A stretch of DNA of 64,000 nt, from NCBI GenBank assembly GCA_958496175.1, contig OY292274.1, positions 3,596,001 to 3,660,000 on the forward strand, given 5' to 3'. The notes under the pieces were generated by a model that saw only the letters and a program-made list of their open reading frames with translations, ran no database searches and had not been told where the DNA came from. This document shows positions 35,538 through 48,500 of this stretch, in pieces (within the stretch, counting starts at the first letter, position 1; each line of letters starts with the position of its first letter). Source of the DNA: Sisyra terminalis. Its lineage: Eukaryota; Arthropoda; Insecta; Neuroptera; Sisyridae. The translations under genes and the position numbers were made by a program.

Positions 35538-35775
35538 TAATAAATAACAAAATATGGATTTTCAACTTACCCGCTTAGATAGTGGTTGAAATAAAAAGAA
35601 ATTGAGAGAAAAGTAATTAAAGATTAATTGAAAGTTAGTTATTCTGTAGATCAGTTGCTTGTTAAACTTGCTATATATTTATGAACAACACACTACCTTC
35701 AATTACTTAAGATTTAATCAGAACCCCGATTAATTATAATAAAACATACTCGTAAAGTTAAAATAACGTTCAATT

Positions 35776-35955
35776 AGTTTATTTTAGTTTATTAAATTAT
35801 ATAAAACCAATAAAAATTTGTAAACATAGAACATAATTACATGGAAAAATAACTATTAACTATCTTTCTATACTTGATAGTTGCGAGAAAGTAAAGTGAA
35901 ATATTTCAAATAAAAAAAAAGTATTTACACGTGAAAATAAATAACCCTCGTGCAA
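35776..35955 (-). other. 3' UTR and polyadenylation signals of the SAYP gene
   Basis: Downstream of the stop codon on the minus strand, TTTATT (AATAAA on the sense strand) occurs at 35788-35793 and 35778-35783, about 165-175 bases after the stop. Confidence 0.5.
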
Positions 35956-38900
35956 TTAAGCTACACATTGAGAGCAATGCCATCGTCCTGTAGGCACTTT
36001 TCGCAGTCCAACGCAATAAATATGATACCCTCGATCGCATCGATCACAAAACAGCATTTTGTCATCGTCACAAGGCTCTCGACATTGCCAGCAAGTTTTG
36101 CAATCAGTGCACTGCCATTGATATACGCGGACGTGAACTAACATTTCTTGTGTTAAATCTGAACAACTCGGATGTATTCCAGCCTTACATTGTGTACAAA
36201 ATATTAGTGCTTCATTTATTTTGTTAATCTGCAAAGATAATTTAAATTTTCATTAAATACATACGCAGTACGAAGATCAATTTTATCTACCAAAAGAAAA
36301 TTTACATTAAAGTCGCATGCAATTAATAGCAATTCTAAAGTATTTTATTTTAGAGAAAAGAAATATATATTCAACGTATTTACTAAAAAGACATTTTATA
36401 TATATATTTTTTCAATATTTATAATTCATTCAATAAAGCATTCATACCTTAAACCAATATAGTAACATTTACTTACATCTACATTTGCTTAAACGAAGAA
36501 AATATGCTTAATGAAAAATACATCCAAGCTCCTTTCACCAAATTACGTGCAATATACAATAAATAACCACAACCAATTAATGAAAAAAAAAAATAGCGAA
36601 ACATCTTGTATAAGAATACTCTTAACATAAACAATTAAAAAAAGAAACTATTAGATAGTTTTTCATATCATTTTGGTTTATAAAAATGAGAATGCACGAT
36701 AAATTTGAATTTTGTTTGATGTTATACTTCTTTAGGCGCATTAGGAAAAACGGTAAGAATGAATTTTCAACATAGGACGAAATTTCATATAATTCGGGTA
36801 GGATTCAAAAAAATAAATATTATCTCTATTTTTTCCGTATTAAACTTTATAACTAAAATTATTTAAAAGTTCACGCAATTCTTGAGTTTTGACGATTAAT
36901 ATAATTTCTTTACATTGAAATAAACTTTAATTCTCTATTTTTATGTTATCAAAATATAATATCATCTTGGATCGTATTAAAAACATTGGGGCATTAATAA
37001 ACATAAATAAAACGTAGAAAAAGTCTAAAACTATATCTTGTTTATAATATAATCGTTATATTTGTAGTTTCTATGAAAAACCATTAAAATTTTCCAGAAT
37101 TACCAATTTGTTGTCGTCTAGCAATTATTGACAAACTTAACTGAGCAAAGTAAAAGATTATTTTATTGTTAATGTTTTATTTTTGTTGTTATTTACCGTC
37201 TTGGTTTAATTAAAATTCGTAAATCACGATAACGGGATTTGAATTCTAGGTGTTAGCAATTTCGAAGCAGCCATCTTAAGTATTCGGTACCAGTATGCTT
37301 ATCATTGTTTATCAATGAGAAAATTTATGAGCTGAAGAAATATTTCCTAGATGCTCAAAAAAAAATACATTAAGAATAATCATATAAAAAAAAAAACAAG
37401 TAGAACAACTGTAAGTAGTCATTTCTATTGATTGAAACGTAATTTTATTATAGCTTAAGTGTAAGCTATTTTCTTTTTTATTGTAAATTCTATTTTCCTC
37501 ATTATTAACTGTAGCTTATTGGTTTGTTTTTCTTCAAATTGATGAAAAAGCATAAAAAAATTCACACTAAAGAAGTATAACTTTTAAAGTGTGTAAATAA
37601 ATATACACTGTTATTTCATTCCTGTTTGAAAAATGCATCTATTGCACGAAAACTCATGTTCCCTGCAAAATAATTACATTAAATTTTGAATGAATAAAAA
37701 CTTAAAAAATTTTGCGAAATCAAAAAACAGTATTTAACTTGTAAATAAATCAATATTTTTTTTCCTTATATTGAAAAATATCGAGCACATTTGTTTGTTG
37801 AATATTTAAACAATTTGATAACAGAAACAAAAATCTACTTAATATCGGAAAATAAAAACTATTACATTTTATTAAAAAGAATACTTTCTACACAAATATG
37901 ATAAAGTTGATAATCACTTAATCACTGTAAGCTACTGTACATTCAATAATGTTACCTATTTTCTCTTACTTTTGGCTTCGGAGTGCCATTTGTCGTAATA
38001 TTTACAGGAGTAGTACACAGTTTACACGTTTCACTAGTGGCTGATTCTTGAGATTGAGACTGAGGCGGTTCATTGTCAGAAGATGAATCGGAATCTGAAG
38101 AATCTGAGTCACTACCACTGCTATCCGAATCACTACAGGAACCATCTGATGGGTCTGGCAATGCGTATTTATTCCCCAATACAGGCCCATATAACACCGT
38201 ATTTACCGGTAAATATTTGAGCTCCGCTGATGAATATTTCTGGAATAACAAAAATGAAAATCATCACTTCTAAGTTTTTATAAATAATTGCAAATAAATA
38301 CCTTATAGTAATCAGAGAATTGACCCGGTACTAGAGCAACTGGATATGGTCCAGCCGAAGTTGCAACAATTTTACGCTTTTGACTTTTAGGATACATAAC
38401 AGTAAATGTTTGTAAATCCATAAAACAACTTCTTTGTTCCGAACGAGTTTTATTTAAAGTTTCATTCCATGCTGCAGCCGAACGAATCGCCTGCCTTACA
38501 CAATCGACTTTTCCTTTATCCACACTAGTGGCTAAACTTAACGCTTTTTGCTTATTTGTCATTTCTTTAACTTGCTTTTCTCGTTGATATTTCCGATATT
38601 CTTCGTATTTGTCCTAAAAGATAATTAGTTATTTCATAAAAAAACAAATCCAATATATAATTTTTTTAGTACACACAATTGAATCTAATGAACTATACTA
38701 CAATATTAACACGCTTCTAGATGCATAAAATGTATTTTTACGCAATATTGTTGCGCAACGTCCGGTTTGTCTATATAAAAGGACTTCTACACGTTATAAG
38801 AAAAATACACAGAGCTTTATTTAGTTAAGCTTTAACAAATTGTAAGTATCTGTTATTTGATATGAAAACCATCGCCTGACTGAAATGTTATCGTCAATTT

Positions 38901-41900
38901 GATTTCGTTACTATACTAACGTATCAGTTTGTTGCATATAAAAGAATAAGAAAAAGCATGCGCATGTAAATGGAACTATCTAAATTAATGTGAGATAATG
39001 AGTATTGTATACTTAGCATATATACACAGTTGTTTAAAAATTTTAAATAGGTTTGTTACAATAGAATATTATAGTTTAAAACTAATAAGTTTGCTTCATT
39101 TGAAAAACGATGGGCTCAAATCGTAGAGAAATGGATTCAAATTTACTTTATTATTACAGGCTCTTTTATACAGAGTAAAGTGATGCCATATAATATTTCA
39201 AAACTAACAAGCTATCTTGTTAAAGCTAATTTACTATCTACCTGACATTTCTTTGAAAAAATTCTTTGATATTGTAAAATAACGAGTTTTCAACTTCTTT
39301 TTCTTAAAATATTTTTGAAAAAGATTGAAAACAGAAGTGGTGATAAATTTTTATTTCTTTGATAAAGATTATTTTTTCTATATAACACGATATTAAACGG
39401 ACCTCTTATAGTTTTATGCAGTCTACATGCAAAGCAGATATTATATATGTATTAGAATGGGCCAAAAAATTCGACTATTTATTTTTTTTTTTGAAAAATA
39501 TATCGAAAATATTGTTCAAGGTAACAAAAAAAAAAAATATCGGGAAGGTTTGAGCCCTTAATATTAATATTAAGAGGTCTATCATCTTTAATTTTGATTC
39601 TTATTTGTGCTTTCATTTTTGCGTCAATGCTGTCAAACTATCAAGGTAAGAAAATTCATCTGCACACATATTTATAGAAAATTAAATTCCCTACAAAAAA
39701 TATTTCTTTAAAAATTTCGCCAGACACGCCGTTTCCAAATAATCAAGCTTTAAACATTGATATAATTTTTAGATTTATCTTCTTTATTTTGGAATTTTGT
39801 AACTAAAGAACAAGTAAATATATAGAAATGAACAATATAGATTCTTGAAGGAAATTTAATGCTCTACAAAAAAGGTCTTTTAACGTTTTTACATAATATC
39901 ACTTTTTTAAAAGTTATTCACAATTAAAGTTGAAGGAAAAATTAAATTATTGTTTTTTTTTTGCTGTTGAACCAATTGTGAAAGAATGATTTTATGTAAA
40001 AACGTTAAGAGAACTTTTTTGTAGAGCATTAAATTCCCTTCAAGAATCTACATTGTTCATTTTTATATATTTATTTGTTCGTTTATTACAAAATTCCAAA
40101 ATAAAGAAGATAAATCTAAAAATTATATCAATGTTTAAAGCTTGATTATTCTGAAACGGCGCGTGTCTGGCAAAAATTTTCAAAAAGACGTTTTTTATAG
40201 GAAATTTAATTTTCTATAAATATATGAGCAGATGAATTTTTTCACCTTGATAGTTCGACGGCATTGATGCAAAAATGAAAGCACAAATAAAAAATCGAAA
40301 TTAAAGATAATAGACCTCTTAATATTAATATTAAGGGCTCAAAACCTTCCCGATATTTTTTTTGCCACCTTGAACAATATTTTCGATATACTTTTCAAAA
40401 AAAAAAAACAATTTTTTTGGTCCAGTCTAATATGTATGTTTACAGAAGTTCCAAATTTAATTGTAAGTAGCTTACAGATTCTTTGTATTGTTATTTTACT
40501 CTACGAAAATGTTGTCTTTAGGCTATTAATTTAAGCAACTAGTTAGGATTTTGACACAAAAAGAAAAATACCTGAAAATCCGTAAACATTATATCTAAAA
40601 TTTCCGAACTTAAAACCGCCGTCAAGCCCATGTCACACATCGCTTCCGATGCCAATCCATTCTCTCTTAAATAATCACGTTCTTGCATATCGACAGCATG
40701 TCTTGTCATTCCTGGATATTTACGTTTGAATGATTTCACTCCCAAATATTGGGCTATTTGCTCTTGTAGCATATATGGACCATTATTACCCCAATAATAC
40801 TCCGCTATTTGTTCGGGACCAGTAACTTGACTAAAACAATAATTATAGAGAAATTCCTCTAAATCAAAAAAGCAAAACACTCACATATCAATTTCTGCAA
40901 TTTCTAGTCGCCCTCGTTTATTACGATTGTTTTCGGTGATACTGGAACTTCTAGATTCATCAGCTGGTTCCAAGTTTGAAACAGGTTTCACTGGAGTCAC
41001 CTCGACGGTTGTGTTGGCTTCAATATTTGCACTCATGCGAGTTTCTTCCTCATCAAAAACATCAGTGGTGCTTGTGACTTGATCATTTTCAGCAGAGGAC
41101 GCTGGTTTAGTTAGAAAAGCAGACTGCGCACTATTTGTTGTATCCACATCGAGTTCAGGAAGGGTTGAGAAATCCTAAAGTTAATTAAAGATAATTTATT
41201 TGGTGTTCTTGCAAAAAAAGCAACAAAGACTTACTGATACCAAGGTAAGAGAACCTTCTTGTGATTGACGTCCTCCTCGTTTTCCTCGACCTCCTCGACC
41301 ACCGGCTCGACTTCCTCCTCTGCCACCACGTCCACGACGTGCTCTAGGTGTATAGGTTCTTTTTTCAGTGCAACTTCTTTTAGTGCGTGGTGGTTTCACT
41401 GGCGTATCAGTAATGGTAATTTCTTCAATAACAGCTGTATCATCTGCAGGCCGTACTTCCAAAGGTATTTTTCGAGGACGGCCTCGTTTTTTCGGCATTG
41501 GTGGAGTTATTTGTGAAGGCGGTTCAATTTTCTGTACTTTCACTACATCTTCAATGATCATAACATCCTGAGAACTGTCGTCTATTTCAATTGTCGGCTT
41601 AGGTATGACTTCTACAATTTTAACATCATCGCTACTATCCGACTCACGTTTCTCAACTTTTGGCGTTCTCTTTTTGCTATATTTCATTAAAATCTCCTTC
41701 AATTTCGATTCTTCAACAGGTTCAGTTTGGGGAGTTTTTGATTTGTTGACGAGTTGAGCTGATGACGTTTCAGGACGTACACGTACAATTGTGATATCAT
41801 CGGATATTATATTTTCTTTTTTTGGGTATGCAATATCAGTTTTGACGAGATTTATTGACAAATCGGGAGAATCGTAAACCATATCTGACTTTGTGATTGA

Positions 41901-44900
41901 AACTTCACTTTTCATACGTTTCGGACTTGGCACAGCTTCAATTGTTGTGTCTTTTGAAATTAATCGCTTTAAAGTAGTTGAACTATCAATTGGTTTAACC
42001 GTAATTGAGGGAGATTGTAAAATTTCTGGATGGCCGCCCTCTTTAGACAATTTTAAAGTTATCTTTTTAAGTTTATCGCCACTTTCATCTTTGTAAGTTT
42101 TATCGGTGATTAGTTGCGATTTCATTGATTCATTGTCTTTGTTGATTTTCAAGACAATTCGTTCAGCTTTAGGAGAGCGTTCTCTGCCGTAAGACTGTTC
42201 CGTTTCTTGTAACATCGTTTTACGAGAAACTTTTGGACTTTCAATTACGTCATCGTTTTTGATAGGTTTGATAGTAATTTTTTGACTGTAGTTGGGACTA
42301 AGTTGTGGTTCAGTTCCACGAGCTAATTTGTTTGACAAGTGAGAACTTGAAGAAGCCTCTTCCTCCGTGCTATCTGCTAGATTAGAAACTGCATCAACCC
42401 CAGTAATTGGTTTAATCGTAATTCTAGGAGTAGGTGAATTTTGTTTCGTACCTGCTCTAGTTACAGGTGATATAGTACAAGGCTCCCGAGAAAAATCAAT
42501 TTGTTCAGTATGCTCACTTTTCGACAATAGAGTGCGAATTGATAGTTTAGGAACTACTTCAATATGAGTTGCCTTTGCACCAGATTTATCAACCAAATTT
42601 GGTAATCGTAGTTTTGTTGTTTGGCTCGTTTCGCCTTCTGGTTCATAATCGGGAGGTTTCACTACTGGCTTGATACGTATTTTTGGAATTGGAGACTGGC
42701 TGGCTTTTACAATCGGTTCATCATCAATATCAATAGTGATTGGATCATGTTTTGATATTTTTGATGGTTTTGAAATTGCTTTGATTGAAATTTTTGGAAT
42801 TTTAGTTTGGCCAATTTCCTCCTCATTTTCCAGTGATTTTTTCTCGATTAGTTCAGATTTTCGTTTTCGTTCCTCACGAGTTAACTTAACAGATTCCTGT
42901 GATAAGTTTTCCGATACTTTTGCAATAGATATTGCATTAGTTTGTAAATTAGAAGTTAAAGAAATTCGTGTAGAAGAAGCTTGTGTAGGTGTCGTTACTT
43001 CTTTAATTTCTTTTGGCAAACTTTCTATATTTAATGTCTTGGCTTCCGATTCATATGGGCTAATTTCAGTGACCTGTTGCAACAATTGTTGTGACGTATT
43101 TGCTTTTCTTTTATCCCCCATTGGTCGCAATAAACTTGCCTTCAATAAACTATCCTCAGAAAATTTTAAGAACCCCTCGTTCGATGTTTCTTTTGCGTTA
43201 CTTTTTTCCTCGATAGTTGATGAAGCATCTTCCGTTTCCATTTTATTTTCAAAAGAATCAACATTTGTTTCTAAATCCAATTGATCAGTAATTGGTTCAA
43301 CGCGTTTACTATTTTCAGCCGCAGAAATTAACACATCAATATCGGTTTCATCTCGAATAATCTCTGGTTCTTCCAAGAAACTTTTGATTAGTTCTGAATC
43401 TTGCATTATGATATTGCTAATTGGAACGCAATTTAAATCGTTTTCGTTTTCAATAGCTTCTATATTGTCAATAGTATCATTCAACTCTTTGGTTATAGGA
43501 CCAATATTATCCAAAAAATCTGATTTTTCCTCCGGAAGTGTCGGTAAATTTATGTCTGGTTCTATCTCGCAACTGTTATCGTTTAATGGCAATGAAAAAT
43601 TAGTTTCTTCTTGGAAATTTTCGTTTGAGTTGCTAGATGTAAGGAGAATTTCTTTGGTTTCATTTTCGCTTGAAGTTAATGGCAAATCTTCGGCTGACTT
43701 ACTTTGGAAATCGATAGTTTCGTTATTTTTTTCCAATTCCTCGTTGATTAAATTTTCTGTATTGTTATCGACGGTAGCATCACTTTTTTCTTCTGTTTCT
43801 TGTTGAATATCTCTAAGAAGTTCATCTATATCTTGTTTGGGAAGTTCAGTTAATTCTTCTAGTTGTTGATGTGAAACTGTTTCAGTTTCGGGATTTTTTG
43901 ATGCAACTGGATCGTGTGACGTTTCTTTTGTCTGTGTGAGAAAATTTTGTAGAATTTCAGTGGTTTGAGGGGGAAACTCGGGAGGAGTTTCTTCTGGTTG
44001 TTGTGGAACAAAACTTGAATGAACCTCGGTCGACTGGGACAGAAAGTCTTGGGAAGTAGCTTCGGTTGATTTCGGTTTAAAATCTTGAACAACATCATGG
44101 ATTTGCGATTCGGAAAAATTGGGAGAGAACGCTTCTTCAATTTGTTGTTGGGATAAGTTTCCAAGAATGTCGACCATTTGTTGATTGGAAATGCTGTCTT
44201 CAGTTTTATCATTTGTAGAATCTGAACTTTCTTCTACTTTTTTCACATCATCACTGATTTCAAAGTCTACACTATCGTTTTTGTCAAATTTAAGAGTTGA
44301 TATTATATTATAGTCCGATTTATCTTCAGAAATATTAGGCTCGACCAACATATCCATGTTCGTATCCTCCGGAATATCCATGTTTTCAGGCTGTTCAGTT
44401 TGATTTTCGAATTGTACTTTTGTGTCATCAACATTAGTTTTTTCTTCAATTATATTTTCAATACCGGATTTCACTTCTTTATTGTCTTCAAAAGCACTTT
44501 CAGTGACATCAATTAGATTTTCTATGATATCATCGTTTTTCTTTGCTGGCACTTCTGTTTTTTCGTAAGATTGAGCATCGTCATGATATTCTTGCGAATT
44601 AAGGCGACGATAATTAATTTTTGATTCTGAAATTTTTATTACTTTTTCCAAATCGGCCATATCAGCGTCAAAAGAATCTAAAGTTGCTTGTAAAAAGTTA
44701 TTTGAAGTAGTAACTTCCTTGTTGATTTCTTTTTGAGAACTTATGGGTTCTTCCAAAACTAAATTAAAATCTATTTCTGAATCTTTACTATCTATATTGG
44801 ATTCTAAGTACATTTCTGATTTAGAGGAAGCTTCTTTGTTTTCATCATTTTTAGATGTTTCAGCCAAATTTTCTAGGTCACTAGTTTTTGGATTAGATGC

Positions 44901-45543
44901 TTCAGTTGATTCAGAAATTATTTTAGTTTCAACAGTTTGATGTATATCTGAAGGTTTAATAACGATTGGTTGAGGTTGAGTGGGTATGGGAAGATTGTGT
45001 CGTTTTAGTTTAACTTTTTTGTATACAATTGCAGGACTCTGGTCAACATTATCGTCCTTTGGTTCTGAAGAAATTAAATTTATTGAATCAGAAATCGATT
45101 GTGTTGATTCGCTTGAAACTTCTGCATTAGATGAATCAGTTTTATCAATAGTTTTTTCGGTGTCTTCTTTTGGTATAGACGCACTACTGCTCACTGCACT
45201 AGGTACCAAATTTCGTAGAATATGTGATCGTTTCAGCTTTACTTTCTTATGAATAACTGGAGGTTTTTGCTCACTTTCTTCGGAGTTTGAAACTTGAAGC
45301 GTTTCGGAAGAATCCAAGTTGCTATCGATATCTGTTATCTTCGAACTATTGCTGTTGTCTGAGATGAAAAAAAAAATAAGACAAATTTATTACAAAATAT
45401 AAAGATAAAATACCTGACGGAGGATCAGTGAATGTGGTTTCAGATGACGAACCATCGTTTTTATTTTTATTTAAAACATTACCCATTAGTTCTGATGGCT
45501 CTGATCCTTTACCAATCTCGGGGTCGATACTTATTGAATCCAT
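35956..45543 (-). CDS. e(y)3: SAYP / PHF10 orthologue, PBAP chromatin-remodelling subunit
   Basis: Seven coding exons (minus): 45543-45414, 45358-41235, 41174-40885, 40830-40572, 38613-38302, 38239-37970, 36228-35956. All junctions have GT/AG and keep frame, giving a predicted 1,885 residues, close to the fly protein. Residues 1-1300 are acidic, Ser/Glu-rich and disordered. An AT-hook (KKRGRPRK) lies near 1330 and an RG-rich tract near 1380-1412. The SAY domain covers about 1516-1730 (EQIAEYYWGNNGPYMLQEQI, YLGVKSFKRKYPG, PYPVALVPGQFSDYYK, LKYLPVNTVLYGP), then a Ser/Asp run. Two PHD fingers end the protein: CKLC (1777) to WQCTDC, and CKTCWQC through MLFCDRCDRGYHIYC to WHCSQC. In flies SAYP joins PBAP to TFIID on promoters and the PHD pair is thought to read histone H3 tails. 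The start chosen is the first ATG of an open exon with a 55-nt intron after it. Confidence 0.93.
36229..37969 (-). other. SAYP intron 6
   Basis: A 1,741-base intron that splits the first PHD finger between the CKLC pair and the FCTQC pair. It is AT-rich and contains a diverged tRNA-derived SINE at about 37150-37300. The donor is GTAAGA at 37969; the acceptor is TTTGCAG ending at 36229. Confidence 0.8.
37150..37300 (-). mobile_element. tRNA-derived SINE (copy 2), diverged
   Basis: The minus strand reads ATACTGGTACCGAATACTTA, then ATGGCTGCTTCGAAATTGC, then AGAATTCAAATCCCG. It aligns with the A-box, middle and B-box (GAATTCAAATCCC) of the copy at 33490-33682, as does the downstream TAAATAACAAC-type tail. 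The A-box is no longer intact. Confidence 0.5.
38614..40571 (-). other. SAYP intron 4
   Basis: A 1,958-base intron inside the SAY domain coding region, donor GTATTT at 40571, acceptor CTTTTAG ending at 38614. Half of it is the foldback element at 39452-40430. Confidence 0.85.
39452..40430. mobile_element. Foldback element, two arms of about 440 bp
   Basis: The left arm (39452-39898) and right arm (39990-40430) are reverse complements over nearly their whole length, separated by about 90 bases. The outer ends read TTAGAATGGGCC and, complemented, TTAGACTGGACC. TATGTA flanks both sides (39446-39451, 40431-40436). There is no coding capacity. The arms match the half copy at 3388-3800. The element lies inside SAYP intron 4, so the primary transcript would contain a very long hairpin. 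Confidence 0.88.
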
Positions 45544-48500
45544 TTTTTGTAGAGTTTAGTGAACATTCCATGTAGTTTCACTTAGAAAAATCAGAGAGTA
45601 TTATAAAGTTGTAAATATAATATCTAATCGATCTATTCCTTCACTGTTACTATATCCCCTAGATCCCCTGTATTAACTTTAACAACTTTAGCTAGCGTTG
45701 ATTTACAATAGTTTACAATACTTTTTATCCTAGACCTACGTTAACACGTATTTCGATTCCAACGCTTAGTTAACAGTCTAGTTCCTTTTATTTTTAAAAA
45801 GTGGGGAGAGTTTATGTGTCGAGGTTGGCCCCACTGCACACGTATAGAGAACAATCTTTGGCTTTGATACGGGAGATGAGTCTGCCTAGTGCCTGCCTGA
45901 ATCTATATATTCGTCACAAAATGGCAGTGAAGTGTTGCTCTTAACATTGATGTAGTTGTAATTAAGTGACTGTTTAAATTATATTTTTTTGTGTAATTCA
46001 CTAAATTTTATTGTTAAAGACTGGCCTAGTTAATGAACTTTTATTTCATAGTAAGTAATATACTCTAATCATTACCAATATCATATAATCAGTGAAATTC
46101 CTGAATTATTCTCATTAACAATAGATACAAGGGACCGTGTATACAGAAAATATTCTGCATGTCTATCTTGATTTCTTACATTATAGACTCTTGCAAACTT
46201 CATTTTTGATTAATATTGATAAATTATGCATTGTTACGAACAATTTTTCATTCATTCAATTCTGAAAATCGCGTTTCATATTGCTAATAATTATCTTACA
46301 TTAAATATTTCTACAATATAATAGCCGATATATAGGTATAAGCTATTCATGGTATATAGAAAATGATATGCTCTATTCACTAAAGAGATTCGAAATATTT
46401 CGATTTTTCCAAGAAGAAAAATAATTTCATTTACTAAATTTGATAAATTAAAATGTCTTCCCCATATTTATTTTTACTTTTACCCTAAATATTTTCCCAT
46501 AGCTCTTATTTCGATGAACATTCATAACAGATATTTAACATTTTATTGTTTACCATCAAAAATATTTAATATAAAATAAAATTGAAAATAACGCCTACTA
46601 GTGTTTTTCGCAAAATAATAATAATAATAATTATTGAAAAAAGAAAATATCCTTTATACCATCCAAATAAACGGCATTACAGAACAATAAAATTGGAAGA
46701 AAAAATAATCAAAATTAGATTTTAATAAATATTTTTATAGTAATTTTCTGGTTTGGTTTATTAATATTTACGGTGTTTTATTGGAAATGAAATTGTACTT
46801 ATCAAGGAAGGTATAACAGGAATTTATAAAAATGGTGATTCAATCTCAGCGTCGGATTTCTTTGCCATTTATAAATGTATAAAGACTAAAATTCAATCTT
46901 TAGTTCCCTAATTTATTCCCATTTTGGAAACCGAATAGGAAAATATGGAAACGATTATAATGTACTATTGAATTTAATAACAAAGGGATATGGCACTTAC
47001 TTAATATAAAGATTCCTAATAACGTTTGTTTTTTGAAGTAAAACTAATGAATTTGTTTATTTACTCCAATTACCTTATCTATTTTCTTATCAGCTTATTA
47101 ATTTAATCCTTGATGAAATCATACTTGTGGTTTTTGAATTTAATATTATTAGGTGTACCGGAAAAGAATGTCGTATTTAAACCAATAGTCATTCAATTGA
47201 CATTTATCTGCTTATAAATTATTTCAAAGTGGTACTCATAATATTCTATGATTAGAGTAGTTTATTAACTTAGTAAAAATTACAAAGTATTTTTTATTTC
47301 GAAATCTATATTGAAATGGTAGGACCAAAAACCCGAAAGAATATAAATTCGGTATTGTATGCTCATCGAGTTTCATAGGATAGCGACGCAAAGTTGTTAC
47401 TAAAAACATTTTCAATGTTTATCTAAGTGCATTAGATGTTCATTAATCTCAAATGAGTTCTTTTTAAGTTCAAATTCGATAATTTCCATTTCTCCAACTG
47501 GTACCAAAGAAATGTGAAAAAAATTGACCAATAAAAAGTTGAGGGGAAAAATAGTGCCAAATGGATGCCAGAAATTTGAAGAGCTGTCAAATAATCCTAA
47601 TCAATCTTAATCGATCGGCTAAATTCCCAAAAGTGTCCAAAAATTGTAAATTCTATGCTGCAACACGGTAATGGAAGACCCCTCTGCAGAGGAAAAGTCC
47701 TGAAAAAAACTAATTAATTAAGGGGGAGGTCATATTGCCGTATTGTAATCGTCCAAAGTTACTTCATCGGATTTCTATTTATTTTAATCGTTACCACATT
47801 TACTAAGTGGTAAAAAAATTGAATGCTTAAAAGATGTTCAAAATGTATTTTTTTGATATTTTCCATGCTAATCAATTGATTTTTACTAATATGGCATTAA
47901 AAATTTGCACCCTAGTAGTCAACACGTTGATACTATAAAGCCTGATTATATCATTGATTTAAAATCAATAGTTGTAACAAAATTTTGTGTTTTAATTGTA
48001 TATTGAAAAAACGACATTCTTTTCCGGTAGACCTATTATATATTGAAAAATTAATAAAAATATTGTAATTGCCAAAATTAATTCTATATAACAGTTGTAT
48101 TATTTTTCTACATATGACCGATGTATGCACTTTGTACATTTATTGTTCTGTTTAAAAAATAATTGATCCCATTGGATGAAAAAAATAATCTTTACTCCAG
48201 AAAGGTTCGACCAACGTTTAAACTGAAATAATCATTCAATAGCTTAGTTGACTCATACTTGAATATTTTTCATATTGGTGTAATCATTTTTTCTATTAAG
48301 GCATTTTTGTAAGGAAAAGAACAATGTTACTGGAGGTGTGGGGATTATAGATTTAAAATTTGAAAAAAGATTAATATATGTGCAAATAAAAGAAGAGTAT
48401 AAGAGTATATATATTGAATATATGACATATTACGTACGATTACTTCAAGGCTATGATTCACTCAATACAACAGCACAGAAAGGATAAAAAGATAAGATCA

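Noticed and set aside
42670..43806. Plus-strand frames of up to 204 codons across the SAYP exon
   Set aside because: They are antisense shadows of the SAYP coding frame; the Ser/Ile/Phe-rich composition mirrors its Glu/Asp/Asn/Lys codons.
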